Part shown: positions 16,577-30,431 of the stretch, piece after piece
Layout: each line of letters begins with the position of its first letter
How positions within the stretch are numbered: position 1 is the first letter of the stretch
DNA from: Gammaproteobacteria bacterium
Lineage (GTDB): Bacteria > Pseudomonadota > Gammaproteobacteria > Natronospirales > JAJUFS01
NCBI GenBank assembly: GCA_033720895.1
Contig: JAWWBS010000013.1
Span: 1 to 44,121 of the forward strand
Length of the DNA stretch: 44,121 nt
Direction of reading: 5' to 3'
Notes under the pieces: model-generated
What the model was told of the DNA's origin: nothing
Databases searched by the model: none
The model's input: only the letters and a program-made list of their open reading frames with translations
Position numbers and translations under genes: made by a program

Positions 16577-16944
16577 CGGCGGCTGCGCACGTCCAGCTCG
16601 ATGACATCGTTGTCGACGCCACCCATTTCCAGCCTCACGCGTTCGCCAGGCAGGCCGAGCGCAATCAGCCAGTCCTTCAATTCGGCCGCCCAGACGGACG
16701 ATTCCTCGCTGGTACCGTGGCGCAGCAGGATGACGCCGGCATCGTTGCCGTCACGCTGTTCCAGGGCGTGCCACTCGCGCACCGCCTCGGCCACGCCGGG
16801 CAGCGAAGTCACCATGTCCGCGCTGCGCGGGCGCGACCAGTCGGCCGCGGTCACTTCGTATGTGCCGGCCGTCGCCGGTGCCGTGGCAAGCAGCAACAAC
16901 AGGCAAATCGCGAGGCGATCAATTCGATTCGGATTCTGTTTCAT
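16573..16944 (-). CDS. Small secreted protein of unknown function
   Basis: A 123-residue frame with a signal peptide (LAICLLLLLATAPATAG) and a mature part of about 95 residues: VREWHALEQRDGNDAGVILLRHG, then WLIALGLPGERVRLEMGGVDNDVIELDV. The alternation of helices and strands, and the phrase about an exponent-like repeat (ALGLPGERVRLE), loosely recall periplasmic OmpA-like or SPOR-like folds, but I cannot assign it. AGGAGA precedes both ATG at 16944 and a GTG one codon upstream. It overlaps the end of yhdP by 26 bases and the start of the nitrilase gene by four, so it is tightly embedded in the operon. Periplasmic location is inferred. Confidence 0.75.
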   Translation of the reverse strand: MKQNPNRIDRLAICLLLLLATAPATAGTYEVTAADWSRPRSADMVTSLPGVAEAVREWHALEQRDGNDAGVILLRHGTSEESSVWAAELKDWLIALGLPGERVRLEMGGVDNDVIELDVRSRR

Positions 16945-19900
16945 CACTCACTTCTCCTGCAGGCGTCGAGCTTGAGGGCTCGTCCGACTGCTCTGCCGGC
17001 GTGGCCTGCCCTTCCGCGGGGCGGCCCTCGGTCACATCGGTGATCACCGGCTCGTCCCAGCTTCCGGTTACCCGGTATTTTACCTGGGCGATATCGGCCA
17101 GCGGTGCCTTCAGCAGTTGCGCCAGCACCAGGATGGCCGCTCCGACGTTGGGTCCTGCCGCCAGCGCACCGGCCAGGGGCAGGCTGCCACTGACATTGGG
17201 ATCGACAATGACCAGCTGGTCATAGTCCTGGGCAGCAATGCCGGTGCGACCGACCATCAGGGCAGCCATCGACGGGCCCTTGACCCGGAGGTTGGTGGTG
17301 TATGCCGAGCCATCGCTGACCACGAAATCACCTTCCATGGTATCGAAAGGCAGGCCGGCTTCGAAGACGTCCGAAAAATCCAGGATCAAGCGCCGCGGCA
17401 AGGCGCCCAGGCTGAGCAAGCCGAACAGGCGCCCGGCACCCTGGTTGACCTCGTCGATGCTGCCATCCTTGAAATCCAGCGAGACCTCGCCGTTGAGTCG
17501 TTCCGGTCGCCACACGAAGGGCGGCGCATGCCAGGTCAATGCCAGCTCGGCCTTCGCATCCTTGGCGTGCAGGCCGGTGCGGTAACCGAAATCGGTCAGG
17601 GTCTTTTTCAGGTCGGTGCTGACCAGCTCGGCCTGCAGCGATGTGTAATGGCCGTCGTCAAGTCGTTCCCAGCGACCGTTGACCGTCATGTCATGGGTCG
17701 GGCTGCGCGCCACAAGGCCGGTGGTCACATAGCCGATATTGCTGCGCTCCAGCCGGCCCTTGGCATGGCCGAACCGGTAATCCCCGATCACCAGTTCGCG
17801 AATGTCGAGTTCGACTTCGGGCAGCACGCGCGGATCGACCGCCATGGATTCGGTGCCATCCAGCTCGGCCCTTGCCGGGGTGGCGACCTCGTCTGCCTGC
17901 GGGTCCTGCTCCTCGCTGGCCGGTTCGGTGCGCAGGACCAGCCGGTCCAGGTCCAGGACGACCCGGCCGGGCGCGGCCACGCCTTGCGGGACAGTGACGG
18001 TCCCGGCCAGGTCGGGGCCTTCGGTCTCGATCGTCCAGGCCTGCTCGCCGAGACGAAAGTCGAACGACTGCTCGGGAAATTCGAAGCCCTTGATCCTTAC
18101 CTTGTCCGCCGCGACGGTAACAGCCTGCAATTCGGTGCGCCCCGATGCCGACGCCTCCCGCGCTTGCTCCAGCTCGACCCAGGCCAGCGGCTCGGTCAGA
18201 GGCACCCGGCCATCGATGAAAACACCCGGCTCGGCCGGCAGATCCGGCAGCGCCGCCTCGCTGCCATGCCTGACCTGGCCTCGCTCAAGGAACCAGCTGC
18301 CGGCTTCGTCGCCTGCCACTGGCAGGTCACGAAACAGCAGGCGGGTCGCCAGGCGCTCGGTGATGATTCCGGCCACCTCGAGATGACCGGGCTCGATCGC
18401 CCGCAACTGGAAGTCCGCAGGCCAGGCCACACCGGCCGGCTTTTGCAGGGGATGCGGCAGGCTGCTGGCCAGCTGGTCCAGGCCCGTGCGGATATCGACC
18501 GTCGGGACGCCCGCCGCCTGCACCGGTATGACCACATCCGTTTCGAAATCGATGCTTCCCGCCAGCTCGGCAGCCCAGTGTGACGGCAGCCACTCGGCCA
18601 ACGGCGCAACGGCGGCCCGGCCACTGGCCGTGATCTCGACCTGCTGGATACCCGCAGCAGCTTCATCATCCGTCACCGTGGTCATTGCCAGCGTGACGGG
18701 ATGCTCGAGCAACTGCCCCTCGATGCCCGACGCACTGGCTTGCCTTTCCGAGATCGAGACCTGCCCTTGGAGCTCGCTGACGGGCCAGGGCAGCACATGC
18801 GGCTTGAGACTTGCGCCCAGCAAGTCCAGGTCGATATCGATGCCCACCTTCGAATCCTTCACCAGCGGGATGTCCAGTCGCAGCGCGGCCCGCGAAGGGC
18901 CACTCGCCTCCATCGATTCGGTCACGCCGCGCAACTTGTCCGCCAGCGGCGTGGCGCGAATGAATTCGAAAGCGGCGCCGAGATCCATGTCGACCTCGGC
19001 ACTGATATCGAGCTGCTTGTCACGAAACTCCGGAATGCTGGCCTCGCCATTCGCAACCACCAGGCCCATGGAGCGTGCCTGGAGGATATCGATGTGCAGC
19101 GACGGTCCGGAAAACTCGACATCGGCCTGCAGCCCGTCCAGCCGCGGCCACCCGGGCACGTAATCGATACGGGTGTCCTGCATCTGGAACGCGATGTTGA
19201 AGACACCCTTGCCATCACGATAGGGATAGCTGCTCACCGGGCCGCGCCAGGTCAGGCGCGCTTCCGGCACATGGCCGTCGACCACACCGCGATCCAGCCA
19301 GGTCACGAGGGCATCGCTCATGACGCCGACAGGCAAATAGGCCGATTTCTGTGCAAGGTCGACATCGCGAGCCATCGCTTCGACATCGACGCTGACCTCG
19401 CCATCGTCGGCTATCGTCACGTTGCCCGTGGCGCTGGCGCTGGCCGCCGGGGTCACCACGTGAAGATCCCGGGCGTGCAGCTCCCATCCATCCAATTGGC
19501 GTTGCCAGTCGAGCTGCAATGCCAGTTGCCGGATCGGCAGCGGTTCGCGAAACAGGCGCGGCAGGCGCAGCGCAGAGTCGTTGGCCGTCAGCTCGACGTT
19601 GCCGCTGTCGCGCGTGCCATGAACTTCGCCGCTGACTCGCGCCATGCCGGGCAGGCCGCGCGTCGCTGTCATGGAGAAATTCTCCAGTTCGCCACCAACT
19701 CGCCAGTCGGCCTCCCGGTCATCCAGCGGAATGTCGATGATCAATTCGCTGACCTGGCCGACCGGATTCACGGCGGCAATCCAGTCAAAGATGGTCCAGT
19801 CCTGCTCGTCCCTGCCGCGTGGCAGCGCCGAGGCGATCACCGCCAGTTCGGCCAGCGACAGGTACTGGCTGACCAGCGACAGGCGTTGCTCGCCATCCGC

Positions 19901-20989
19901 CGGATGCAACCAGTCCAGCTTGAGATGCGTTTCGGGCCAGCGGCCGTGATCACGGACCAGCACCAGCGCGTCCAGGCCGATCCCGCTGCGTTCGCTGTCA
20001 TGCTCGATGGTCCAGTCGAAAGCCAGCTGGTCGATGCTTTCCAGCTTGGCGAATGCGGAATCCTGGTCGCTGCCAAACCGCAGGCTGCCGGCTTCGAAGC
20101 GCCCCTCGCCACCGAGACGCTCTATGCCACGCCCTTCCAGTGTGCCGTCGATGAAAAGCTCGCCGGAAAAGCGCCCCAGCCCGGGCCACTGCACCTGCTC
20201 CCGCAAGCGTGCGATGTCGACACGGGTTACGGCCACACCCGCCTGCCACTCCCAGTCTTCCGGCATTCGTGGCGGACCGGTGGCGTCGATGGACAGCGAC
20301 ACGGTCTCCCCCAGCAAGCCGGGCGGCAGGAGATCGAGGTCGATGGAATGTCGGGAACCGTCACTCTGGAAATGCAGGTCGATGTTGCGCACTTCCCAGT
20401 TGTCGATGCCGCTGCCAACCGAACTGCGCTGGTCGACAATGCGCAGGTTGGCATCAATGATTTCGACATTGGCTCGCCGCAGGGCCAGCTCCAGGATGTC
20501 GCGGAAATCACTGGCCGGCGCATCGCTCTCGGGCAGCGCGTAGCTGGAGACTCGCACGCCATCATCACCGAGCGTCACGGTGGCTCGCAGCTCCAGGATC
20601 CTGATGCGATGTGGCCGCAGCTCGTCGAGATGGAGAAAGTCCGAAGCACTGATCACCACTCCCAGCGCTTCCGCCGCAACGATCTCCTCGCCGCTCGCCG
20701 GGTCCAGCAGGGCAACACCGGTCAGCACCAGCTCCGGACGGATCCAGTCGAACCTGAGGTCCAGCGCCTCGATGCGCACGGGGAAACCCAGTGCAGTACT
20801 GAGCTGGGCTTCTGCATCCTCGGTCCAGGCCGGTACCAGGGGTGATACGAAGCGCAGGATGCCGATCAACAAAGCCAGCACGATGACCAGGCTGGCAAAA
20901 CCGGTGGCCGAAATTCGCCACAAGCGTCGACCCCAGTGGTCGAGTTTCTGCCGACGCGCCGCGCGCTTGTTGTCTGCCTCAGGGTTCAT
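16919..20989 (-). CDS. yhdP: YhdP family AsmA-like envelope protein
   Basis: The 1356-residue protein has a short cytoplasmic basic N-terminus, one membrane helix (about 31-48: FASLVIVLALLIGILRF) and a very long periplasmic part full of beta strands, as in YhdP/DUF3971 proteins. The C-terminal conserved block is present (GRLFGLLSLGALPRRLILDFSDVFEAGLPFDTMEGDF, then GRTGIAAQDYDQLVIVDPNVSGSLPLAGALAAGPNVGAAILV). YhdP and its relatives TamB and YdbH form bridge-like grooves that carry phospholipids to the outer membrane. After the last conserved block there is an acidic, Ser/Glu-rich tail. It lies three bases after rng, as in E. coli. Length is within the normal range (about 1270-1400). Confidence 0.94.
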   Translation of the reverse strand: MNPEADNKRAARRQKLDHWGRRLWRISATGFASLVIVLALLIGILRFVSPLVPAWTEDAEAQLSTALGFPVRIEALDLRFDWIRPELVLTGVALLDPASGEEIVAAEALGVVISASDFLHLDELRPHRIRILELRATVTLGDDGVRVSSYALPESDAPASDFRDILELALRRANVEIIDANLRIVDQRSSVGSGIDNWEVRNIDLHFQSDGSRHSIDLDLLPPGLLGETVSLSIDATGPPRMPEDWEWQAGVAVTRVDIARLREQVQWPGLGRFSGELFIDGTLEGRGIERLGGEGRFEAGSLRFGSDQDSAFAKLESIDQLAFDWTIEHDSERSGIGLDALVLVRDHGRWPETHLKLDWLHPADGEQRLSLVSQYLSLAELAVIASALPRGRDEQDWTIFDWIAAVNPVGQVSELIIDIPLDDREADWRVGGELENFSMTATRGLPGMARVSGEVHGTRDSGNVELTANDSALRLPRLFREPLPIRQLALQLDWQRQLDGWELHARDLHVVTPAASASATGNVTIADDGEVSVDVEAMARDVDLAQKSAYLPVGVMSDALVTWLDRGVVDGHVPEARLTWRGPVSSYPYRDGKGVFNIAFQMQDTRIDYVPGWPRLDGLQADVEFSGPSLHIDILQARSMGLVVANGEASIPEFRDKQLDISAEVDMDLGAAFEFIRATPLADKLRGVTESMEASGPSRAALRLDIPLVKDSKVGIDIDLDLLGASLKPHVLPWPVSELQGQVSISERQASASGIEGQLLEHPVTLAMTTVTDDEAAAGIQQVEITASGRAAVAPLAEWLPSHWAAELAGSIDFETDVVIPVQAAGVPTVDIRTGLDQLASSLPHPLQKPAGVAWPADFQLRAIEPGHLEVAGIITERLATRLLFRDLPVAGDEAGSWFLERGQVRHGSEAALPDLPAEPGVFIDGRVPLTEPLAWVELEQAREASASGRTELQAVTVAADKVRIKGFEFPEQSFDFRLGEQAWTIETEGPDLAGTVTVPQGVAAPGRVVLDLDRLVLRTEPASEEQDPQADEVATPARAELDGTESMAVDPRVLPEVELDIRELVIGDYRFGHAKGRLERSNIGYVTTGLVARSPTHDMTVNGRWERLDDGHYTSLQAELVSTDLKKTLTDFGYRTGLHAKDAKAELALTWHAPPFVWRPERLNGEVSLDFKDGSIDEVNQGAGRLFGLLSLGALPRRLILDFSDVFEAGLPFDTMEGDFVVSDGSAYTTNLRVKGPSMAALMVGRTGIAAQDYDQLVIVDPNVSGSLPLAGALAAGPNVGAAILVLAQLLKAPLADIAQVKYRVTGSWDEPVITDVTEGRPAEGQATPAEQSDEPSSSTPAGEVSDETESESN

Positions 20990-20992
20990 GAT

Positions 20993-22465
20993 CTACATGG
21001 GTACCACGTCGAATTGCTCGGGCGAGTAGAGATTCTCCGACTGCAGGCGAATCGGAATGCCGATGTATTCCTCCAGCTCGGCCAGGCTGGTCGATTCCTC
21101 GTCAAGCAGCATGTCGATGACTTCCTGTGCCGCCAGCACCAGGATCTCCTGCACCTTGAACTGGCGCGTCTCGCGAATCACTTCGCGGAAAATGTCATAG
21201 CAGACGGTTTCCGGTGTCTTGATCGAACCGCGGCCTTCGCAGGTCGGACATGGCTGGCACAACACGTGCTCGAGACTCTCGCGGGTCCGTTTCCTGGTCA
21301 TTTCGACCAGCCCGAGCCGCGACAGTTCGGTAACCTGGGTCTTGGCATGGTCTGCTTCCAGCGCCTTCTCCAGCGCCGCAAACACCATCTCCTTGTGTTC
21401 GGCCACTTCCATGTCGATGAAATCGAGAATGATGATGCCGCCGAGGTTGCGCAGACGCAGCTGGCGGGCAATCGCCTGGGCTGCCTCGAGATTGGTCTTG
21501 AGGATGGTTTCCTCGAGATTGCGATGTCCCACATAACCGCCGGTGTTCACATCGACGGTGGTCATGGCCTCGGTCTGGTCGATGATCAGGTAGCCACCCG
21601 ATTTCAATGGCACTTTCTTGTCCAGCGCCCGCTTGATCTCGTCCTCGATGTTGTAGAAATCGAAAATCGGCCGCTCGCCGGCATAAAGCTCCACCCTCGA
21701 CGCCATGTCAGGAATGAAGTGCTCGGTGAACGCCTGCATGCTGGCAAAGGTCTCGCGCGAATCGACCCGGACTTTCTCCACATTGGAATCGAGCAGGTCG
21801 CGCAGGATGCGCACAGGCAAGGGCAGGTCGCCATGGATCAAGGTACCCGGCTTGGCCGATGGTGATTGCTCCCTGATGGATTCCCACAAGCGATTGAGGA
21901 ACAGCATGTCGGCGCGGATGGCATCCAGGCTGGCACCCTCGCCGGCCGTGCGCACGATGTAACCGCCTTCCGGATTGTCCTCGTGCTCCAGGCAGGTGGT
22001 GACGACCTCCTTCAGGCGAGCGCGTTCGTCCTCGTCCTCGATGCGCGCCGACAGCGCAACACCACTGCCACCCGGCAGGTAGACCAGGTAGCGCGACGGT
22101 ATGGAGATGTGAGTGGTAAGCCGGGCGCCCTTGCTGCCGAGCGGATCCTTCAGGACCTGCACCAGCAATTCCTTGCCGTCGTGCAACAGGTCGCGAATGT
22201 CCGCCGGCTTGTTGTCGGCCTCGGCCTCTTCACCGGCATATGCCAGCTTGGCGATATCCGAGGCATGCAGGAAGGCCGTGCGTTCCAGGCCCATTTCGAT
22301 GAACGCAGCCTGCATGCCGGGCAGCACCCGCGAAACCTTGCCACGATAGATGTTGCCGACCAGGCCACGCTTCTGGGCACGCTCGATCAAGACCTCTTGC
22401 AGCATGCCGTTTTCCACCAGCGCGACACGCGTTTCGCGCGGCGTCACGTTGATCAGGATTTCCAT
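20993..22465 (-). CDS. rng: Ribonuclease G
   Basis: The 490-residue RNase E/G-family endonuclease begins MEILINVTPRETRVAL with a GGAAGG ribosome site; an upstream in-frame ATG at 22510 adds only low-complexity residues. The S1-like domain follows (GNIYRGKVSRVLPGMQAAFIEMG), then the DNase I-like catalytic core with GGYLIIDQTEAMTTVDVNTGGYVG and NLGGIIILDFIDM carrying the two metal-binding Asp. The zinc-link CPTCEGRG holds two Cys for the dimer contact. RNase G matures the 5' end of 16S rRNA and helps degrade some mRNAs. It sits between maf and yhdP as in most gammaproteobacteria. Confidence 0.96.
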   Translation of the reverse strand: MEILINVTPRETRVALVENGMLQEVLIERAQKRGLVGNIYRGKVSRVLPGMQAAFIEMGLERTAFLHASDIAKLAYAGEEAEADNKPADIRDLLHDGKELLVQVLKDPLGSKGARLTTHISIPSRYLVYLPGGSGVALSARIEDEDERARLKEVVTTCLEHEDNPEGGYIVRTAGEGASLDAIRADMLFLNRLWESIREQSPSAKPGTLIHGDLPLPVRILRDLLDSNVEKVRVDSRETFASMQAFTEHFIPDMASRVELYAGERPIFDFYNIEDEIKRALDKKVPLKSGGYLIIDQTEAMTTVDVNTGGYVGHRNLEETILKTNLEAAQAIARQLRLRNLGGIIILDFIDMEVAEHKEMVFAALEKALEADHAKTQVTELSRLGLVEMTRKRTRESLEHVLCQPCPTCEGRGSIKTPETVCYDIFREVIRETRQFKVQEILVLAAQEVIDMLLDEESTSLAELEEYIGIPIRLQSENLYSPEQFDVVPM

Positions 22466-22543
22466 TTTGCCTTCCGTCCCCGGTGCCGGGAGAACCGGGC
22501 AGCCTGCCACGCCCCTGCCGGGACGCGGACGAGGCCCGTCAGC

Positions 22544-23131
22544 TCAGGCCAGCACCGTAATTTCGAATTCCTTCAGCAGTGCGGCGGTTTCGGCCAGCGG
22601 CAGTCCTACGACCGCGCTGTAGCTGCCCTCGAGGCGCTCCACGAAAATCGCCGCGAGCCCCTGGATGCCATAGGCACCTGCCTTGTCGGCGGGCTCGCCG
22701 GACCTCCAGTATGCCCGGATTTCCGCCTCAGACAATGGACGAAAACGGACTTTGGTGGCCACAACCCGGGACTTTTCGCCTTGCTGGCCGACGACAGCAA
22801 TGGCTGTCAGCACCTCGTGCTCGCGACCCGACAAGGCAGCCAGCATGGCGCAGGCCTCGGCCTCGTCGGCCGGCTTGCCCAAGGGCTCCCCATCCAGCAC
22901 CACCGTGGTGTCCGAGCCCAGCACGACAGCGGCGGGACAGTCAACGGCAATGGCCCGGGCCTTTTCCAGCGCCAGCCGCTCGACGTAATGCTCGGGCGAC
23001 TCGCCGGGCTGCCAGCGTTCGTCGATATCGGCTGCCTGCTGGCTGAAGCGCAGGCCGAGGCCCGCCAGCAATTCGGAGCGGCGCGGCGACGCGGAGGCGA
23101 GAACCAGCTCGGGCTCGGCAGCGTGATCCAT
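22544..23131 (-). CDS. Maf-family dTTP/UTP pyrophosphatase
   Basis: The 195-residue Maf/YhdE-type protein shows [12 protein letters not shown] at 11-22, the catalytic [19 protein letters not shown], and [26 protein letters not shown]. In the family this enzyme hydrolyses dTTP, UTP and modified nucleotides to monophosphates, and has been linked to cell-division arrest. It is four bases after rlmH and 78 bases before rng, the largest gap in this block; nothing recognisable lies in that gap. Confidence 0.94.
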   Translation of the reverse strand: MDHAAEPELVLASASPRRSELLAGLGLRFSQQAADIDERWQPGESPEHYVERLALEKARAIAVDCPAAVVLGSDTTVVLDGEPLGKPADEAEACAMLAALSGREHEVLTAIAVVGQQGEKSRVVATKVRFRPLSEAEIRAYWRSGEPADKAGAYGIQGLAAIFVERLEGSYSAVVGLPLAETAALLKEFEITVLA

Positions 23132-23135
23132 GCCG

Positions 23136-23606
23136 TCAGGCCCGGTGATAGGGGTGGTTGGCCAGGATGCTCCAGGCCCGGTACAGCTGTTCCGCCAGCA
23201 CGATGCGCACCAGCGGATGCGGGAGGGTCAGGGCCGACAAGGACCAGCGGCGCTCGGCCCGATCCAGCACCGACCGGGCCAGCCCGTCCGGGCCGCCGAT
23301 GGCGAAACAGACATCACGACCGTCCTGGCGCCACTCGGCGAGCTGGGTGGCGAGCTGCTCCGTGCGCCACGACTTGCCGGTGACATCCAGCGCAATCAGG
23401 CGATCACGCTCGCCCACGGCAGCCAGCAGCTTGTCGGCCTCGGCCGCCATGGCGCGTTCGACCGGCTGTGACTTGGACCGCTGACCCAGGGGGATTTCCG
23501 TCAGTTCCAGCCGGCAGTCCGGCGGCATGCGATGCGCGTATTCGTCGTATCCGGCCGTCACCCAGGCAGGCATTTTCTGGCCAACGGCGAGCATCCGGAG
23601 TTTCAT
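23136..23606 (-). CDS. rlmH: 23S rRNA pseudouridine-1915 N3-methyltransferase RlmH
   Basis: The 156-residue SPOUT methyltransferase is of standard length. It has [26 protein letters not shown] at the start, the SAM-binding knot with [44 protein letters not shown], and the conserved tail NHPYHRA. It methylates pseudouridine 1915 in helix 69 of 23S rRNA. Its ATG shares one base with the rsfS stop (TGATG), so the two are translationally linked. Confidence 0.97.
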   Translation of the reverse strand: MKLRMLAVGQKMPAWVTAGYDEYAHRMPPDCRLELTEIPLGQRSKSQPVERAMAAEADKLLAAVGERDRLIALDVTGKSWRTEQLATQLAEWRQDGRDVCFAIGGPDGLARSVLDRAERRWSLSALTLPHPLVRIVLAEQLYRAWSILANHPYHRA

Positions 23607-23959
23607 CAGGCCTTGCTGTCTTCTTGCTTTGTCTCGCCATCGACAGACCAGAGTTTTTCCAGGCCGTAAAAGTCACGCACATCCGCGGTCATGGTGTGAA
23701 CAATGACATCGTTCAGGTCGATCAATACCCACTCGGCATCGCGCTCGCCCTCGATACCCAGCGGTTTCACACCGGCATCCTTCGCTTCCTTGAGAACACT
23801 GTCGGCCAGCGCCTTGACGTGACGATCCGAGGTGCCGGTCGCAATCACCATGAAATCGGTAATGGCTGTCTTGCCCCGCACATCGATCGCGACAATGTTC
23901 TGCGCCTTCATGTCTTCAAGGGCTTCGGTCACCAGGCTTTTCAGAGCTTCGGGTTTCAT
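23606..23959 (-). CDS. rsfS: Ribosomal silencing factor RsfS
   Basis: The 117-residue protein of the Iojap/RsfS family shows VAIDVRGKTAITDFMVIATGTSDRHVKALADSV and GERDAEWVLIDLNDVIVHTMTADVRDFYGLEKLW. It binds ribosomal protein L14 and blocks joining of the subunits when nutrients are short. AAGGA lies six bases before the ATG at 23959; an ATG two codons upstream (23965) would abut that site directly, so 23959 is preferred. It follows nadD by 10 bases. A short acidic tail (DGETKQEDSKA) is extra. Confidence 0.96.
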   Translation of the reverse strand: MKPEALKSLVTEALEDMKAQNIVAIDVRGKTAITDFMVIATGTSDRHVKALADSVLKEAKDAGVKPLGIEGERDAEWVLIDLNDVIVHTMTADVRDFYGLEKLWSVDGETKQEDSKA

Positions 23960-23969
23960 TTTCATTCCT

Positions 23970-24602
23970 TCAGTAAATTCGCTTTTCGCGCAGGTAGCGC
24001 GCAACCGGCTCCGGCACCAGGAAGCCGGGATCCTCGCCCCGCCCGACAACATGCCTGATCAGGGTGGAGGAAATCTGCAAGGGCGTAACCTCGGCCATCG
24101 CAATGGCACCCCGATCCTTGCCTGGCAGGTCGGCAATCGGGCAACGGCGGGCGCTCAGTTCCTGGTCGATGGCAGCATCGAATTCTTCCGTGCCGCCGGG
24201 CCGGCGCATGATGACAACCTGCGCCAGCGAGAAAATCTCCTGCCAGCGATGCCAGCGGTGCAGGCCGGCAAAGGCATCCTCGCCGAGCATCAGGACCAGC
24301 ATCGCCTCGGGCAGTTCGGCCCTCAGGCTCTCGAGCGTGTCGATGGTATAGGAGGTACCACTGCGCTCCAGTTCCTGAGAATCGACGCTGAACATGTCGT
24401 AGTCCGCCACCGCCAGTTCCAGCATGTCTCGGCGCTGTTCGGCCGTGGCGCTGGGTATGTCGCGATGCGGCGGTATGGCGCAGGGCAGCAGCCGGACATG
24501 GTCGAGACGTGCCTGCTCGGCCACTTCCAGTGCAGGCCGCAAGTGGCCGTGGTGCACGGGATCGAACATGCCGCCGAAAACGCCCAGTCTCATCTGGCTC
24601 AT
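23970..24602 (-). CDS. nadD: Nicotinate-nucleotide adenylyltransferase
   Basis: The 210-residue NadD joins nicotinate mononucleotide and ATP to make deamido-NAD. The nucleotidyl-transferase motif HHGH is at 17-20 in GGMFDPVHHGHL, RSGTSYTIDTL and LVLMLGEDAFAGLHRWHRW are in the middle, and ISSTLIRHVVGRG is the second signature (ISSTxxR). Its ATG overlaps the holA stop as ATGA. The order holA-nadD-rsfS-rlmH is conserved in gammaproteobacteria. Confidence 0.97.
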   Translation of the reverse strand: MSQMRLGVFGGMFDPVHHGHLRPALEVAEQARLDHVRLLPCAIPPHRDIPSATAEQRRDMLELAVADYDMFSVDSQELERSGTSYTIDTLESLRAELPEAMLVLMLGEDAFAGLHRWHRWQEIFSLAQVVIMRRPGGTEEFDAAIDQELSARRCPIADLPGKDRGAIAMAEVTPLQISSTLIRHVVGRGEDPGFLVPEPVARYLREKRIY

Positions 24603-25636
24603 GCCGGCATGGTATCAAGAGAAGCGCCCGCAAGGCGCGCTGTCAGTCTTTGGACAGCGGCCCATACCGCTTCCTTGCCGCTGGCAGCACCCATGCCCTT
24701 GACGCTGCGATCTGCCAGCGCCGCTTCCAGCAGCAGATCGTTCCACTGCCGGTGACTGATGCGTTGCAGGGCCTTTTCAAACAGCGGCCCGCGGCTTTTC
24801 GGCCAGACGCGCGACGTCAGGCGGCTGGCTGGTTCACCCTTTGCCAGGCGAAATGCCATGTCGGTCAGGGCGCGGATGTCCCGCGTCAGGGACCAGACCA
24901 GCAGGACGGGATCGGTGCCCTCCTCGCGCAGACCGTCGACAATTCGCAAGGCGCGATCGGGCCGACCTGCCAGCGCGGCATCCGACAAAAGAAAGACATT
25001 GAACCTGGCGCTGTTGGCCACGGCGTCGCGAACGGCCTCTGCATCTGCCTTGCCGTCGTTATCCTGGCCGACCAGCAAGGCCAGCTTGTCGATTTCCTGC
25101 TTGGCAGCCAGCAGGTTGCCCTCCACCCGTTCCGCCAGCAGGCGAGCCGCTTCCGGATCGGCAACCAGTCCGGCGGCCGACAGGCGCTTGCTGATCCAGG
25201 CGAGCAGTTGCTTCGGGTCCAGCGACCAGCTTTCCAGCAGTCCGCCAGACTTTTCCACCGCCTTGACCCACTTGACCTTCTTGTCGACCTTCGCGCTGCT
25301 GATGATCAACACCACCGTATCCTCGGGCGGGTTCTCCGCCAGCTCGATCAAGGCCTTGCCACCGGCATCACCGGGACGACCGGTGGGCAGGCGAATTTCC
25401 AGCAAGCGACGTTCAGCGAACAGCGACATGGCGCTGCCAGCCGCATGGATGGCATTCCAGTCGAAATGGCGATCGGTGAAAAAGACTTCGCGTGAGTCGT
25501 ATCCCTGGGCGCGGGCAGCAGCCCGAATCGCATCGGCTGCTTCTTCCACCTGCAAGGGCTCGTCGCCCGCCAGCAGGTAGACCGGCAGCAGGTTGCCGGC
25601 GAGGTGCCCATCGAGGCTGTCCGGATAAAGCTTCAC
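24599..25636 (-). CDS. holA: DNA polymerase III subunit delta
   Basis: The 345-residue delta subunit opens the beta clamp in the clamp loader. It is collinear with E. coli HolA: KLYPDSLDGHLAGNLLPVYLLAGDEPLQVEEAADAIR at the start, DWNAIHAAGSAMSLFAERRLLEIRLPTG, the AAA-like core with VVLIISSAKVDKK, and the C-terminal collar domain with DPVLLVWSLTRDIRAL. Start: homology begins at KLYP, preceded by GTG at 25636, four bases after the lptE stop. The ribosome site is weak (GGCGGAC), so translation may depend on coupling to lptE. Confidence 0.95.
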   Translation of the reverse strand: MKLYPDSLDGHLAGNLLPVYLLAGDEPLQVEEAADAIRAAARAQGYDSREVFFTDRHFDWNAIHAAGSAMSLFAERRLLEIRLPTGRPGDAGGKALIELAENPPEDTVVLIISSAKVDKKVKWVKAVEKSGGLLESWSLDPKQLLAWISKRLSAAGLVADPEAARLLAERVEGNLLAAKQEIDKLALLVGQDNDGKADAEAVRDAVANSARFNVFLLSDAALAGRPDRALRIVDGLREEGTDPVLLVWSLTRDIRALTDMAFRLAKGEPASRLTSRVWPKSRGPLFEKALQRISHRQWNDLLLEAALADRSVKGMGAASGKEAVWAAVQRLTARLAGASLDTMPA

Positions 25637-25640
25637 CGGC

Positions 25641-26149
25641 TCAGTCCGCCGCTGCCGGCAATCCGGTCGCCGCCAGGCGCTCGAGCACCTGCCGGGCCAC
25701 CCTTTTGCGCAAGTCACTGGCCGCTTCATCGCGGGCAACGCGTGCGCCGAGGGGATCCGTGGGATCCAGGCTAAGCACGGTGTCCTGCTCGGCGGTCAGG
25801 ATTTCGCCGCTCCTGCTGCCATCCGCCAGCGAAAGACGAATGGACCATTTCGCGGTTATCCGGTATTCGGTGGGCCTGCCATCGATGTTCTTGGAAATCA
25901 CTTCCTGCTCGACAGTGGCACGGAGGATTCGCAGGATCGCGGTCGCTTCGCCGCGCGAGCGGACCACCGTCACGCCGTTCTTGCCGAGGATGCGCGCCAG
26001 CACGCGCCGGACATCGGTGTCCGAGCCACGATAGTCAAGATACGTCTGCTGCATCTCGACGGGCAACGGCAGTTCGCCGCGCAAGTGGAAACCGCAGGCC
26101 GCGCATGCGGCAAGCAACAGTATCACCATGCTGCGCATCGGCCAGGACA

Positions 26150-26150
<1 letters not shown>
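25641..26150 (-). CDS. lptE: LPS-assembly lipoprotein LptE
   Basis: The 169-residue lipoprotein plugs the LptD barrel and helps insert LPS in the outer membrane. After the hydrophobic signal two Cys could be the lipid site: Cys16 in LLAAC fits the lipobox best, while Cys19, followed by GFHLRG, aligns with the mature start of E. coli LptE. ADGSRSGEILTAEQDTVLSLDPTDPLG and the helical end DEAASDLRKRVARQVLERL match the family. Its ATG shares one base with the leuS stop. leuS-lptE-holA is the standard gammaproteobacterial order. Confidence 0.93.
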
Positions 26151-30417
<4,267 letters not shown>

Positions 30418-30431
30418 GACAGGCCGCTCGT

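Noticed and set aside
18701-20845. Open frame of 714 codons on the plus strand across yhdP
   Set aside because: It is antisense to the conserved yhdP gene in GC-rich DNA, has no domain pattern and no ribosome site, and its composition (many Arg, His, Gln) is that of a mirror frame.
22466-22543. Regulatory element between maf and rng
   Set aside because: Only GC-rich sequence without a convincing stem, box pair or repeat.
21866-23383. Long plus-strand frame opposite rng, maf and rlmH
   Set aside because: It crosses three conserved minus-strand genes and shows no recognisable protein features.
23966-24052. Longer RsfS start at 24052
   Set aside because: It runs into nadD, and AAGGA at the proper distance marks ATG 23959.
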